NCBI RefSeq assembly: GCF_001643375.1
Contig: NZ_LSHB01000054.1
Location: forward strand, 1 to 64,000
Length of the DNA: 64,000 bases
Direction: 5' to 3'
From: Chryseobacterium sp. FP211-J200
Lineage (GTDB): Bacteria; Bacteroidota; Bacteroidia; Flavobacteriales; Weeksellaceae
This document shows, one piece after another, positions 35,005-43,396 of the stretch. Made by a program: the position numbers and the translations under genes. A model generated the notes under the pieces. It was given only the letters and a program-made list of their open reading frames with translations, did no database searches and had not been told where the DNA came from. Within the stretch, counting starts at the first letter, position 1. Each line of letters starts with the position of its first letter.

Positions 35005-35979
35005 ATGGATAAAAGGTTTACAGACATCATTGAACTCATCAAACGTTCTCGTAACAATGCTATAAAAGCAGTCAATTCGGAATTGATCCATTTATACTGG
35101 AATATTGGTGAGTATATCAGCAAAAAAGTAGAATTAGGTGAATGGGGACAATCCGTAGTCAAAGAACTGTCTCAATATATCAAAACCAACGAGCCTGACA
35201 TCAAAGGATTTTCTGATAAGAATCTTTGGAGAATGAAGCAGTTTTATGAAACCTACAAGGGTTTTCCAAAAATCTCAACACTGTTGAGAGAAATCAGCTG
35301 GTCTCACAATCTGGCTATCTTTTAACGTTGCAAAACAATTGAAGAACAGGAATTTTACATCAAACTGACGAAGCAGGAGAATTACAGCTTTCGTGAACTT
35401 GACAGGCAAATATCGAGCAGCCAGTTTGAAAGAACCATGATCGGGAATTCAAAACTCTCAACAGCGTTGAGAGAAAGTAATGCAGATATTGCCAATACCT
35501 TTAAAGACAGCTATGTCTTTGACTTTTTGAATTTGCCTGAAACGTTCAATGAAAGTGATCTCCAAAAAGGTCTGATCCAGCAGATGAAAAACTTCATCCT
35601 GGAATTGGGCAGAGATTTTCTTTTTATCAGTGAAGAGTACAAACTTCAGGTAGGCAATTCGGATTTCTTCATCGATCTTTTATTCTTCCATCGTGGTCTG
35701 CAATGCCTGGTCGCATTTGAACTGAAAGTAGACAAATTCAAACCTGAACATTTGGGGCAGCTCAACTTTTATCTGGAGGCGCTGGACAGAGATGTCAAAC
35801 GTCAGAACGAAAACCCAAGCATTGGGATATTGCTTTGCAAGGACAAAGACAGTGAGGTTGTAGAATATGCACTAAGCCGGAGCTTGTCACCAACTATGGT
35901 CTCTGAATAAAAGACACAGCTTCCCGACAAAACGCTTCTTCAACAGAAACTACATCAGTTGTTTGATGACAGAGAATAG
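35005..35979 (+). pseudogene. DUF1016 (YhcG-type) PD-(D/E)xK nuclease gene with two in-frame stop codons
   Basis: The frame runs from ATG 35005 to TAG 35977-35979, 324 codons, interrupted by TAA at 35323-35325 and 35908-35910. No frameshift is needed. The first part has the DUF1016 N-terminal domain (NAIKAVNSELIHLYWNIGEY, GFSDKNLWRMKQFYE, EISWSHNLAIF). The second has the nuclease domain (LQVGNSDFFIDLLFFHRGL with the catalytic Asp, FELKVDKFKP with the ExK pair). The third is the usual tail (LPDKTLLQQKLHQLF). Relatives have Ser or a similar residue at the first stop and Tyr at the second, each one base from TAA. It is a recently inactivated accessory nuclease. Confidence 0.85.
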
Positions 35980-36052
35980 TTAATGCCTTATATTTTTTAA
36001 ACGCTTTGTATGATTTAATTCATATTTTATCAAAATTGGGTTTTGCCCTATA

Positions 36053-36415
36053 CTAATTATCGGTTGTAATTTTCTTTCTGTGATTTGCACCCCATTTAGA
36101 CAAAGCAGTAATAATTTCCTTCAAGGATTCACTGTATTCGGTAGGAATATATTCTACAATTACGGGAATTTGGTCGGCAAACACTGTTCTTTCAACTAAA
36201 TGATTTTCTTCTAATTTTTTCAATTCGCTTGACAACATTTTTGCAGAAATACCTTTTACGGCTCGCTGCAATTCATTGAATCTTCTATGTCCGCCTAGAA
36301 TTCCAATCATCACTCGTATTGTCCACCTACTGCCAAGAACATATAAAGCGTCTTCAGTTGCTAATAGACGATTTGTGCATTGTACAGGTGAATATTCTAA
36401 TTTATTTGTTGGCAT
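36053..36415 (-). CDS. HxlR-family transcriptional regulator
   Basis: A 120-residue winged-helix regulator. The family pattern is clear: CTNRLLATEDALYVLGSRWT with the single Cys near the start, GHRRFNELQRAVKGISAKML, LKKLEENHLVERTVFA and YIPTEYSESLKEII. HxlR proteins often respond to quinones, aldehydes or oxidants through that N-terminal Cys. It is divergent from the DoxX and reductase genes and probably represses them through the nested palindrome at 36437-36489. Confidence 0.9.
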   Translation of the reverse strand: MPTNKLEYSPVQCTNRLLATEDALYVLGSRWTIRVMIGILGGHRRFNELQRAVKGISAKMLSSELKKLEENHLVERTVFADQIPVIVEYIPTEYSESLKEIITALSKWGANHRKKITTDN

Positions 36416-36436
36416 ACCTTCGTTTTGTTCTAATCA

Positions 36437-36489
36437 ACTAACCAAAAAGTTACTACTTACATTTCGGTAACTACTCTATTTTGGTTAGT
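36437..36489. promoter_or_regulatory. Operator-like nested palindrome between hxlR and doxX
   Basis: Outer arms ACTAACCAAAA (36437-36447) and TTTTGGTTAGT (36479-36489) are exact complements. Inner arms AGTTAC (36448-36453) and GTAACT (36467-36472) lie within. A TAATTTTG -7-like box for doxX follows at 36499-36506. The position between divergent genes fits an HxlR dimer site. Confidence 0.6.
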
Positions 36490-36533
36490 AAATATACATA
36501 ATTTTGCAATGTCAAATTGTTAAAACAAATAAA

Positions 36534-36896
36534 ATGAAAACAATAAAAATAACGTATTATGTTACAACAGGAATTATTTCCGCTATGATGGTATTTATTG
36601 CGTTTGAAACCCTTACAAAACCTGAAGTAAAAGTATCGATGGCGCATCTTGGGTTTCCAGATTATTTCAGAATTGAATTAGGAATAACAAAGCTTATCGG
36701 TGCAGTTTTGCTTTGGCTGCCTTTACGCATGTTAAAAGAGACAGCATACATTGGTTTCGCAATTATGTTTGCTTCAGCTTCATTAGCTCACTATATGGTG
36801 GGCGATCCTGATGGTAAAATTATAGCAGGAGTGGTTTTTCTTGTAATTTTAATTGCATCTTATATTAGCAATGACAAACTTCAAAGAAGCAAATAG
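36534..36896 (+). CDS. DoxX-family membrane protein
   Basis: A small four-helix membrane protein of 120 residues starting at MKTIKITYYVTTGI (ATG 36534; the frame is open a little further upstream but is less likely). Typical DoxX-like features are LGFPDYFRIELGITKLIGAV and GFAIMFASASLAHYMVGDP. Its function is unknown; DoxX-like proteins often accompany oxidoreductases. It leads a two-gene unit with the NmrA-type reductase 31 bases downstream. Confidence 0.85.
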   Translation: MKTIKITYYVTTGIISAMMVFIAFETLTKPEVKVSMAHLGFPDYFRIELGITKLIGAVLLWLPLRMLKETAYIGFAIMFASASLAHYMVGDPDGKIIAGVVFLVILIASYISNDKLQRSK

Positions 36897-36927
36897 TAAT
36901 TATTAATAAATCTGAAAAATAAAAATT

Positions 36928-37806
36928 ATGATTTTAGTAACAGGTGCAACCGGTCAGTTTGGCTCAAAAGTAGTTGAACATTTAATAAAAAAAGGAGTAA
37001 ATCCTTATGAGATTTCCGTTTTGGTTAGAGATGTCACTAAAGCAACAAGTCTAAAGGAAAAAGGCATACAGATAAAGGAAGGCGATTATACTGACCATAG
37101 TTCGATGGTCCAAGCCTTTCAAGGTTTAGATAAATTATTATTGGTCTCAAGTAATAATAGAGAAGCAATTGAGAACCGTACAGCGCATCACAAAAATGCA
37201 ATAAAAGCCGCCACAGAAGTAGGAGTAAAACACATCGTTTATACATCTTTTGTAAGAAAACCGGGATTTGAAGATTCAGCCATTGCAGATTTTCAAAATT
37301 CTCACGTTGAGACGGAAAAGTATTTGAAAGAAAGTGGAGTGAGTTATACGATTCTTCAAAATGGTATTTATACCGAAATGATACTTGCTTTTCTGGGTGA
37401 TAAAGTTGCTGATACTAAAACTATTCTGTTTCCAGCAGGCGAAGGAAAAGCAAGCTGGGTACTACGTGAAGAATTGGCCGAAGCTGCTGCCCACGTTTTA
37501 ATCACAAAAGATCATATCAACAAAACCTATACGTTAACCAATACTGAATCTGTTGATTTTACTTCCATAGCTCAGAATATTTCGGAAGTATTAGGTGAAA
37601 AAATTGACTACAAATCCCCTGATATCAATGAGTTTAAAACTACTCTGGAAAAGGCGGGTGTTCCAGAAATATACATCGGTATGTTTACGATGTGGAGTAC
37701 TGCTCTAAAGCAACAGACAATGGACAAAGAAGATAATACTTTGTCAACTTTTTTAGATAGAAAACCAACTTCTGTAAGCCAATTTATAGAAAAGGTTTAC
37801 AGTTAG
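36928..37806 (+). CDS. NmrA-type NAD(P)-dependent oxidoreductase (atypical SDR)
   Basis: A 292-residue Rossmann-fold protein starting with the nucleotide-binding motif MILVTGATGQFGSKVVEHL (TGATGxxG). Other features are HIVYTSFVRKPGFEDSA in the place of the usual active site and YTILQNGIYTEMILAFLG. This resembles NAD(P)H:quinone oxidoreductases of the QOR2/NmrA group. Together with HxlR and DoxX it forms a common quinone- or electrophile-stress cassette. The substrate is not shown by the sequence. Confidence 0.88.
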   Translation: MILVTGATGQFGSKVVEHLIKKGVNPYEISVLVRDVTKATSLKEKGIQIKEGDYTDHSSMVQAFQGLDKLLLVSSNNREAIENRTAHHKNAIKAATEVGVKHIVYTSFVRKPGFEDSAIADFQNSHVETEKYLKESGVSYTILQNGIYTEMILAFLGDKVADTKTILFPAGEGKASWVLREELAEAAAHVLITKDHINKTYTLTNTESVDFTSIAQNISEVLGEKIDYKSPDINEFKTTLEKAGVPEIYIGMFTMWSTALKQQTMDKEDNTLSTFLDRKPTSVSQFIEKVYS

Positions 37807-37831
37807 TTATCGCAAATTAAATTTTAAAAAT

Positions 37832-38100
37832 GGGTCGTTGTAATATTAACTTGATCGACTATTGCGCTTCGCCGGCAGCTGGAATGGGAGATTCGCTGGC
37901 TATCATCGGGGACGACAGCTTTGGCGGACACTTTTGAAAAGAACAATGGCAATTTTTAACTGGCTTTTGAAGAATATAACAGAGATCTAAGACCATTCAT
38001 AGAAGAAGTCCAGACTGGCGCAGTATAAATGCTGGACAAGCTTCTACCGGCAACGCAGGAGGAAATAGACTGGAGAAATAAGAATGGTTTTGAGTTTTAA
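37832..38100 (+). pseudogene. Remnant of a FAD-dependent monooxygenase (TetX-like C-terminal part)
   Basis: About 270 bases read, with stops and at least one frameshift, as the end of a flavin monooxygenase: YCASPAAGMGDSLAIIG corresponds to the FAD-binding GDAAYCASPAAGMG region, then FEEYNRDLRPFIEEVQ and MLDKLLPATQEEIDW follow in a second frame. The N-terminal two thirds are gone. It lies directly after the NmrA-type reductase gene, so it may once have been part of the same stress cassette. The identification rests on these conserved strings read by eye. Confidence 0.75.
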
Positions 38101-38188
38101 ACTTGTTGTAATGAAATATATCTAATTGAGGATCATTATCCTTATAAAATTATCTTCTATCTTATCAAAATATTAAAGGGGAATTTGC

Positions 38189-38812
38189 CTAAACAAATTC
38201 CCCAATATCGAAACCATCTGCATCATTTTTACGCTTAAACGAAATTCCCACATCTTCATTCGAAATACTCTGACTCAGCAAATTAGCAACTCGCTTTGAA
38301 GCGTCGTCCAACGAATTTTCTAAAAGGTCAAAAAGCTCGGTTCCGTGAATTTTTTGAATGATGTGAATTGCTTGTTGTTCTAAGTCAGGCTCCAGCACAT
38401 CTTGCTGAAGCAGCTTTCCCGCAGTACTCAATTCCTGAAAGGTAACCCCTGTGGCAAACCCGCTTTCGACTTTAGAATCATCCTGATACTGCCAGTCTTC
38501 TTCCTCGTCTTCCTGATCATTATTTTTGACCAGTATCTCGTCAAGTTCTTTCTTTGAAGTCGTATTTTCAATTACTTCCTCTTTGGTTTCTGAATCAAAA
38601 TTATCTGCTTTTAGTACGATAGATTTGTTCTGGCTATGATCAGCATCAGATGGCTGTAACTTTCTTCCTTCTGTCTTTGTTTTTCCCATAATAGAGGGCA
38701 CAGTTAGGTGAGCTTCGGCACTTTTTTCCTTTGGATGCTGATTTGTAAAATTCCTATCCCAAAGTAGTAGGATGATAACTAATAATAGCCCTATGATGAT
38801 TAATTGTTCCAT
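38189..38812 (-). CDS. TraD-like protein of the Bacteroidetes conjugation region
   Basis: A 207-residue protein with one N-terminal membrane helix (MEQLIIIGLLLVIILLLWDR) and a long acidic, Glu/Asp/Lys-rich cytoplasmic part (EDEEEDWQYQDDS near residue 100). The conserved C-terminal stretch is GFATGVTFQELSTAGKLLQQ. Proteins of this shape follow the DUF3408 gene in Bacteroidetes ICEs and are labelled TraD. Function is unknown. It lies 11 bases after the DUF3408 gene. Confidence 0.7.
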   Translation of the reverse strand: MEQLIIIGLLLVIILLLWDRNFTNQHPKEKSAEAHLTVPSIMGKTKTEGRKLQPSDADHSQNKSIVLKADNFDSETKEEVIENTTSKKELDEILVKNNDQEDEEEDWQYQDDSKVESGFATGVTFQELSTAGKLLQQDVLEPDLEQQAIHIIQKIHGTELFDLLENSLDDASKRVANLLSQSISNEDVGISFKRKNDADGFDIGEFV

Positions 38813-38823
38813 AAGATGATAGA

Positions 38824-39219
38824 TTAAAAGATTGGACGGTATTTGCTGTTGAAATCATCGGTGATCTCTTTTTCAAAAGTTTCAAAATGGTACGCCAAAA
38901 TATTATCGAGATAAGCATATAAAGGGATCTGATCTTCGGCAATGATCTGGATGATCCGTGAAAGTCGCTCATGGTATTCAGGACGGATGTAGATACTTTT
39001 ATCACCACGCTTGGTCATCATGTGATGGGTCAGAAACTGCTCGGCATAGGAAATTTCAACACTTTTTTTGCTTTTAATTTTTTGCTTCACTTCTGGTTTT
39101 TCCTGTCGGAAATCCGGCTCTTGGTTCGGAGACTCATTCTTTGTGCTTCCCGCCATAATGGACATCAGATATTGTTCGTCGATATTGTTGTCTTCGTTCT
39201 TCTTTTTATCAGTATCCAT
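38824..39219 (-). CDS. DUF3408 protein (TraB/TraC-like)
   Basis: A 131-residue protein: a charged, disordered N-terminus, then the DUF3408 domain (YAEQFLTHHMMTKRGDKSIY, RPEYHERLSRIIQIIAED and PLYAYLDNILAYHFETFE), which resembles a ribbon-helix-helix DNA-binding fold. It is encoded directly behind the ParA-like gene, as a centromere-binding partner would be. Its name in the tra scheme (B or C) is uncertain. Confidence 0.82.
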   Translation of the reverse strand: MDTDKKKNEDNNIDEQYLMSIMAGSTKNESPNQEPDFRQEKPEVKQKIKSKKSVEISYAEQFLTHHMMTKRGDKSIYIRPEYHERLSRIIQIIAEDQIPLYAYLDNILAYHFETFEKEITDDFNSKYRPIF

Positions 39220-39223
39220 CTTT

Positions 39224-39991
39224 TTACAATTTTACAATGTTTAAAAACTCCTCCATAAATTGATCGAGCCGGCATAATGACATTAATTTAGGATCTGCCG
39301 GCAGTAATGTCGAGCGGAAAACGGTTATTGCGACCGTCTCCCCTTCTTTACGAAATCGCTTGCTGTCTGTGATAGAGGTTTTCATTAGTTGAAGCCCAAG
39401 ATCTTTGATCACTTTCTCATAGTTTTCATACAAAAGTGTTCTCTCCCTGCCATCGACCTGATTCCAAAAAAGATGGATGCTTTTGATCTCGGTATGCTTC
39501 TTCTTCATCAGAACATTGGTCAGAACATCCGTGAAACTTAGCGTGCTTTCAAGAACAAGCCGGTCTGCCGTGATAGGAGAAAAAATATGATGGACATTGG
39601 CGAGTGTACTCAGAATGCCAGCCGTATTGACCGTGCCGGGCAGATCCAAAAAAATAACGTCCGGTGGTAGTGCTGAATTAGCAACATACCCTTCAAGTTC
39701 TTCCAAAACCGTATCGGTCTTGCTCTGGAAAACAGGATAGGCTTTTTTATTGATGCTGGTAAACTGCTTGTGAGCGATTTTTTTTAGCACCTCATTTTGC
39801 ATCACTGTTTTAAGATCCCTCTCCCTCATCTGCACCAAACTGTACTGCGGAAAATCACAGTCGAACACTGCGACTTGGTACCCTAAGCGGTAATGAAGAA
39901 TACTGGCTAAAAGTGCTGTGAAGGTACTTTTTCCTACGCCTCCCTTTTGGGTGGAAAAGGCAATGATTGTTGGTTGTTTTTTTGTTTCCAT
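39224..39991 (-). CDS. traA: ParA-family ATPase (TraA of Bacteroidetes ICEs)
   Basis: A 255-residue P-loop ATPase with the deviant Walker A FSTQKGGVGKSTFTALLAS, the switch sequence FDCDFPQYSL and the DLPGT box. ATG at 39991 (METKKQPTIIAFSTQKGG) is preferred; an ATG eight codons upstream (40015) is also open. It probably works with the DUF3408 protein in partition of the circular form or in regulation of transfer. It starts the traA-C-D group, which is separated from traE by the cargo block. Confidence 0.9.
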   Translation of the reverse strand: METKKQPTIIAFSTQKGGVGKSTFTALLASILHYRLGYQVAVFDCDFPQYSLVQMRERDLKTVMQNEVLKKIAHKQFTSINKKAYPVFQSKTDTVLEELEGYVANSALPPDVIFLDLPGTVNTAGILSTLANVHHIFSPITADRLVLESTLSFTDVLTNVLMKKKHTEIKSIHLFWNQVDGRERTLLYENYEKVIKDLGLQLMKTSITDSKRFRKEGETVAITVFRSTLLPADPKLMSLCRLDQFMEEFLNIVKL

Positions 39992-40663
39992 TTTTTCGAT
40001 TTTATTATTTAACATTGATCGTTGTACATCATTAATGACAGTTGACAGGCAGGCTTGAACGATATCCAGCTCTCCGAGAATCTGACTGCGTTGAAAGCAA
40101 AACAGCCTTCCAATCTTACGGCGAGAATCCTATCAGTCAGTTCGTCTTTCCTGAAAGGATCCTGTACTTATGTCAGGTTTTAATTCCAGACTGATCTTTT
40201 TCCTGCGGGCATTCAGGATGTGCGGAAAGCTTGAATTCCGGAAAGCTTGAATTCCGGAAGGCTGGAATAACCGCCTTCAAGATGTCAAACAATTTTGCCT
40301 TACATCAGTCCTGCTGACCTTCTTGTACAAATAAATAACATCCGTTTCTAGTCACCATCTGAATGGTTGTCTTTGGCTTGTGGTGGTCTTGTTTGGCATT
40401 TTCAATTTCAGAGAATCTTAGAAGCATTGTGGTTTACTTTGTCAACGGATGATTGACAGGCTGCTTTCACTTAATCTTTTGCAAAAGTGAAAGTCGTTTA
40501 ATGTTGGATCGAATCTATTGCACTATAGATTTATCCTTTCACCCGAAAGGGGCAAGTTGTGTTTTGAGCATCTCGAAACGTTTTCGGATGCGCAAAACAA
40601 CTTGCCCTCGCAGGGGGCAGAAAACGATCTCCGAAGTCGATGTTTTATAAATTAATTGGATGG
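39992..40663. other. Long intergenic region before mobA, with tandem repeat and candidate oriT
   Basis: No convincing gene. The left part has a short tandem repeat at 40223-40270 (two copies of CGGAAAGCTTGAATTC and a degenerate third). The right part holds the strong hairpins at 40464-40493 and 40551-40606. The promoters of traA and mobA must also be here. Confidence 0.6.
40464..40606. other. Candidate origin of transfer (oriT) with two hairpins
   Basis: First hairpin: CTTTCACTT (40464-40472) and AAGTGAAAG (40485-40493). Second, larger: GGCAAGTTGTGTTTTG (40551-40566) with CAAAACAACTTGCC (40593-40606), and inside it GCATC/GATGC and CGAAA/TTTCG pairings. The structures lie just upstream of the relaxosome genes mobA-mobB, where Bacteroidetes elements keep oriT. 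The nick site cannot be placed. Confidence 0.5.
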
Positions 40664-41104
40664 ATGATGAATGATCATAACGGCAAACAAAAGAAAAGGA
40701 CAGGACGCCGTCCGAAGGCTGATCCTGCCAAGATCCGATATACTATCTCTTTTAACGAAGTGGAACATTCCCGATTTCTTGAACTTTTTGACGAGTCAGG
40801 AATGAATGTAAAAGCCCATTTTATCACTTCGTGCATTTTTGAAAAGACGATTAAGGCCATCAAGATAGATAAAGGGACTGTGGATTTCTATATGAGACTG
40901 ACCTCATTTCACAGTCAGTTTCGTGCGGTAGGTGTCAATTACAATCAGATGGTTAAACTGTTATACACTAATTTTTCTGAAAAAAAAGCAGGGGCTATGC
41001 TCTACAATTTGGAAAAACAAACTATAGAAATGGTGGAAATTTTCAAAAAGGTGATGCAGTTGACAGAGGAATTCGATCAGAAACATTTGAAAAATTCAGA
41101 ATAA
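40664..41104 (+). CDS. mobA: MobA-like relaxosome accessory protein
   Basis: About 146 residues. ATG 40664 (MMNDHNGKQKKRTGRRPKAD) is preferred to an ATG eight codons upstream. A basic N-terminus is followed by a ribbon-helix-helix-like segment (IRYTISFNEVEHSRFLELFD) and a helical C-terminal part with FRAVGVNYNQMVKLLYTNFS, a pattern typical of MobA/MobC accessory proteins that bind oriT and help the relaxase. It lies one base before mobB. Confidence 0.85.
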   Translation: MMNDHNGKQKKRTGRRPKADPAKIRYTISFNEVEHSRFLELFDESGMNVKAHFITSCIFEKTIKAIKIDKGTVDFYMRLTSFHSQFRAVGVNYNQMVKLLYTNFSEKKAGAMLYNLEKQTIEMVEIFKKVMQLTEEFDQKHLKNSE

Positions 41105-41105
41105 A

Positions 41106-42389
41106 ATGATCGCAAAAATTGGAAGAAGCAGTAATCTTTACGGAACATTGTCCTATAATAATCTAAAAATTGAAAAGGAAAATGCTGAGATATTGTTGAT
41201 GAACAAAATGATTGAAACTGTAGACGGGAAGTATACGGTATCACAATTGGCCAAGTCTTTTGAACCTTACCTCTTAGCCAATCGAAATACCGAGAAACAT
41301 ACACTGCATATCTCTCTGAATCCTGATCCTAAAGATAAGGTCTCTGACGAGGAATATTGGGAGATTGCCCAGCACTATATGGCAGAAATGGGTTATGGCG
41401 GCCAGCCTTTTGTTGTCTTTAAACATACAGATATTGACCGCAGTCACATTCACATTGTTTCAGTATGTGTTGATGGAGACGGAAGAAAAATATCCGATAA
41501 ATTCGAGAGAATGCGGTCTATGGATATCTGTCGTGACCTGGAAAAAAAATATGGCTTGACAACCGCAATCGATAAGGTTGGGAAGAGTAATGACAAGATC
41601 TTCCGGCCTGTAGATTATCGCGCAGGTAATGTCAAAAGTCAGATAGCTTCAGTGGTTCGACACCTGCCAAACTATTATCAATACCAGACTTTGGGAGAAT
41701 ACAATGCCTTACTTTCCCTTTTCAATATTACAACGGAAAAAATCGAGGGCGAATTGCAGGGAAAGATGCGGAAGGGTCTGCTGTATATCCCTTTAAATGA
41801 AAAGGGCGAAAGAGCCGGACATCCTCTCAAAGCTTCCCTGTTCGGAAAGAACGCAGGACTTCCAGCATTAGAACTGCAATTTGCTAAAAACAAAGCGTCT
41901 TTAAAAGACCATCCCGCAAAGGCTAAACTAAAGTATGCCGTCAACAATTCCTTAAAGTCAACATCCAGCGAAGACTTTTTTAAAAAAGATCTTGGCGAAC
42001 AGAAAATTGATACAGTAGTCCGTAGAAATGAAACAGGAAGAATTTACGGGATCACTTTTATAGATCACCTTTCCAGAACGGTTTGGAACGGTTCACGTTT
42101 GGGAAAGGAATTTTCTGCCAATACCTTTAATGAGCATTGGAACAATAATATCAAACAAAATAAAGAATCGGCTAGCATTAAATCGAAAATATTAACACCT
42201 GATGACGAAAATCTTCCGATGGATGAGCCGCATCATTTGTTCGGCATTTTAAATAATAATGATAGAAATATGGATGGTTTGGTTGAAGCATTGGGCAGTC
42301 TGATTCCTGAAACCCACGGTGATGACCAAGAAGAACTTGATTTTGCTGGTAATATGAGAAAGAAAAAGAAACGCCGAAGAAATCGCTAG
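41106..42389 (+). CDS. mobB: MobB relaxase (mobilization nuclease)
   Basis: A 427-residue relaxase of the MobP/Bacteroidetes type that nicks oriT and stays bound to the transferred strand. Seen: MIAKIGRSSNLYGTLSYNNL at the start, HTLHISLNPDPKD, and the metal-binding histidine motif HTDIDRSHIHIVSV near residues 110-123 (HxDxxxxHxH). The C-terminus is basic (RKKKKRRRNR). The first ATG follows mobA after one base, so the two are co-translated. Full length and intact. Confidence 0.92.
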   Translation: MIAKIGRSSNLYGTLSYNNLKIEKENAEILLMNKMIETVDGKYTVSQLAKSFEPYLLANRNTEKHTLHISLNPDPKDKVSDEEYWEIAQHYMAEMGYGGQPFVVFKHTDIDRSHIHIVSVCVDGDGRKISDKFERMRSMDICRDLEKKYGLTTAIDKVGKSNDKIFRPVDYRAGNVKSQIASVVRHLPNYYQYQTLGEYNALLSLFNITTEKIEGELQGKMRKGLLYIPLNEKGERAGHPLKASLFGKNAGLPALELQFAKNKASLKDHPAKAKLKYAVNNSLKSTSSEDFFKKDLGEQKIDTVVRRNETGRIYGITFIDHLSRTVWNGSRLGKEFSANTFNEHWNNNIKQNKESASIKSKILTPDDENLPMDEPHHLFGILNNNDRNMDGLVEALGSLIPETHGDDQEELDFAGNMRKKKKRRRNR

Positions 42390-42459
42390 TAGGATCATAG
42401 TCCTAAAGATATATTTTGCACAAATATTTAAGTATTTTTGTGATAAAGGATATAAAACA

Positions 42460-43332
42460 TTGAAAACATTAAAATTTCATAAAACAGAATGTGGCGTAGA
42501 TTTTCTTCTCAATGTGCTGACTGCGAAAGAGGTCAGCAACAATTATCTGAGTAACGAAACATATAACACTGATTTTTTTGAGATCATTTTTTTCACAAAT
42601 GCTAATGGACATATGATAGTAGATCATCAAAAAATTGAAATTAAAGATCATACGGTCGTATTTCTGTCACTTTTTCAGAAGCGACAATTCTTCCTAGAGG
42701 CTGATAATTTGGAGTTTACTGTTCTGGCTTTTCAGGAGCAGTTTTTAAATGATTTTTTCTCTGACAAACTGTTTACCTTTCGCCTGTTGTATTTCTATCA
42801 GCTGGAATATCCATTAGGCATATATGTCGAGAGAGAAAGTATAGAGAGATATTGCGTACTGCTGTCAGAGATCAAGGTAGAGTTGTTAAAAACCAAAGCA
42901 GACAGTGTGCATATCGTACGATCAATTATCTATTATCTTTTACAAAAACTAAACAGGGAATATGCCGAGAAATATAATCTAGCTTTGGAAAAAAATGGCA
43001 ATAATTATGCTTTCCTGTTCAAAAAAATGATCGAAATTCATATTAAGGAAAAGCAGCGTATTAATGATTATGCAGAGCTTCTGGGTATCAGTCGCATTTC
43101 ACTGACCAAAATTGTAAAAGAACAATTTAATGTAACACCTGCCTATCTACTAAAGCAGCGATTGCTTACAGAAATAAAGGGCTACCTAATGCAAGACGAA
43201 CTATCCGTTGCAGAAATTGCCTATCAGCTGCACTTCTCCGAACCCAACCATTTAATGCGGTTTTTTAAATCCCAAACGGGGATGACCACAGGCGAATTTT
43301 TGTCAGATTATCAAAATGGTATGTCTTACTGA
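42460..43332 (+). CDS. AraC-family transcriptional regulator
   Basis: A 290-residue regulator with a cupin-like N-terminal sensor part (residues about 1-140) and a C-terminal AraC DNA-binding domain (about 190-285): YAELLGISRISLTKIVKEQF and VAEIAYQLHFSEPNHLMRFF, GMTTGEFL. The start is a TTG at 42460, as no better in-frame ATG exists. A TATTTTTG -7-like box lies at 42433-42440. It precedes the isochorismatase-like gene on the same strand and probably regulates it. Both are cargo inserted between mobB and mobC. Confidence 0.88.
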   Translation: MKTLKFHKTECGVDFLLNVLTAKEVSNNYLSNETYNTDFFEIIFFTNANGHMIVDHQKIEIKDHTVVFLSLFQKRQFFLEADNLEFTVLAFQEQFLNDFFSDKLFTFRLLYFYQLEYPLGIYVERESIERYCVLLSEIKVELLKTKADSVHIVRSIIYYLLQKLNREYAEKYNLALEKNGNNYAFLFKKMIEIHIKEKQRINDYAELLGISRISLTKIVKEQFNVTPAYLLKQRLLTEIKGYLMQDELSVAEIAYQLHFSEPNHLMRFFKSQTGMTTGEFLSDYQNGMSY

Positions 43333-43396
43333 TATTTTGGTAGTGCTCTATTTTTAACTGCATCATAGTTTTGTATTATAAAAAATATCAAATATT

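Noticed and set aside
40453-40650. 65-codon frame across the candidate oriT
   Set aside because: It runs through the hairpin-rich region with no family resemblance, and the palindromes explain the sequence better.
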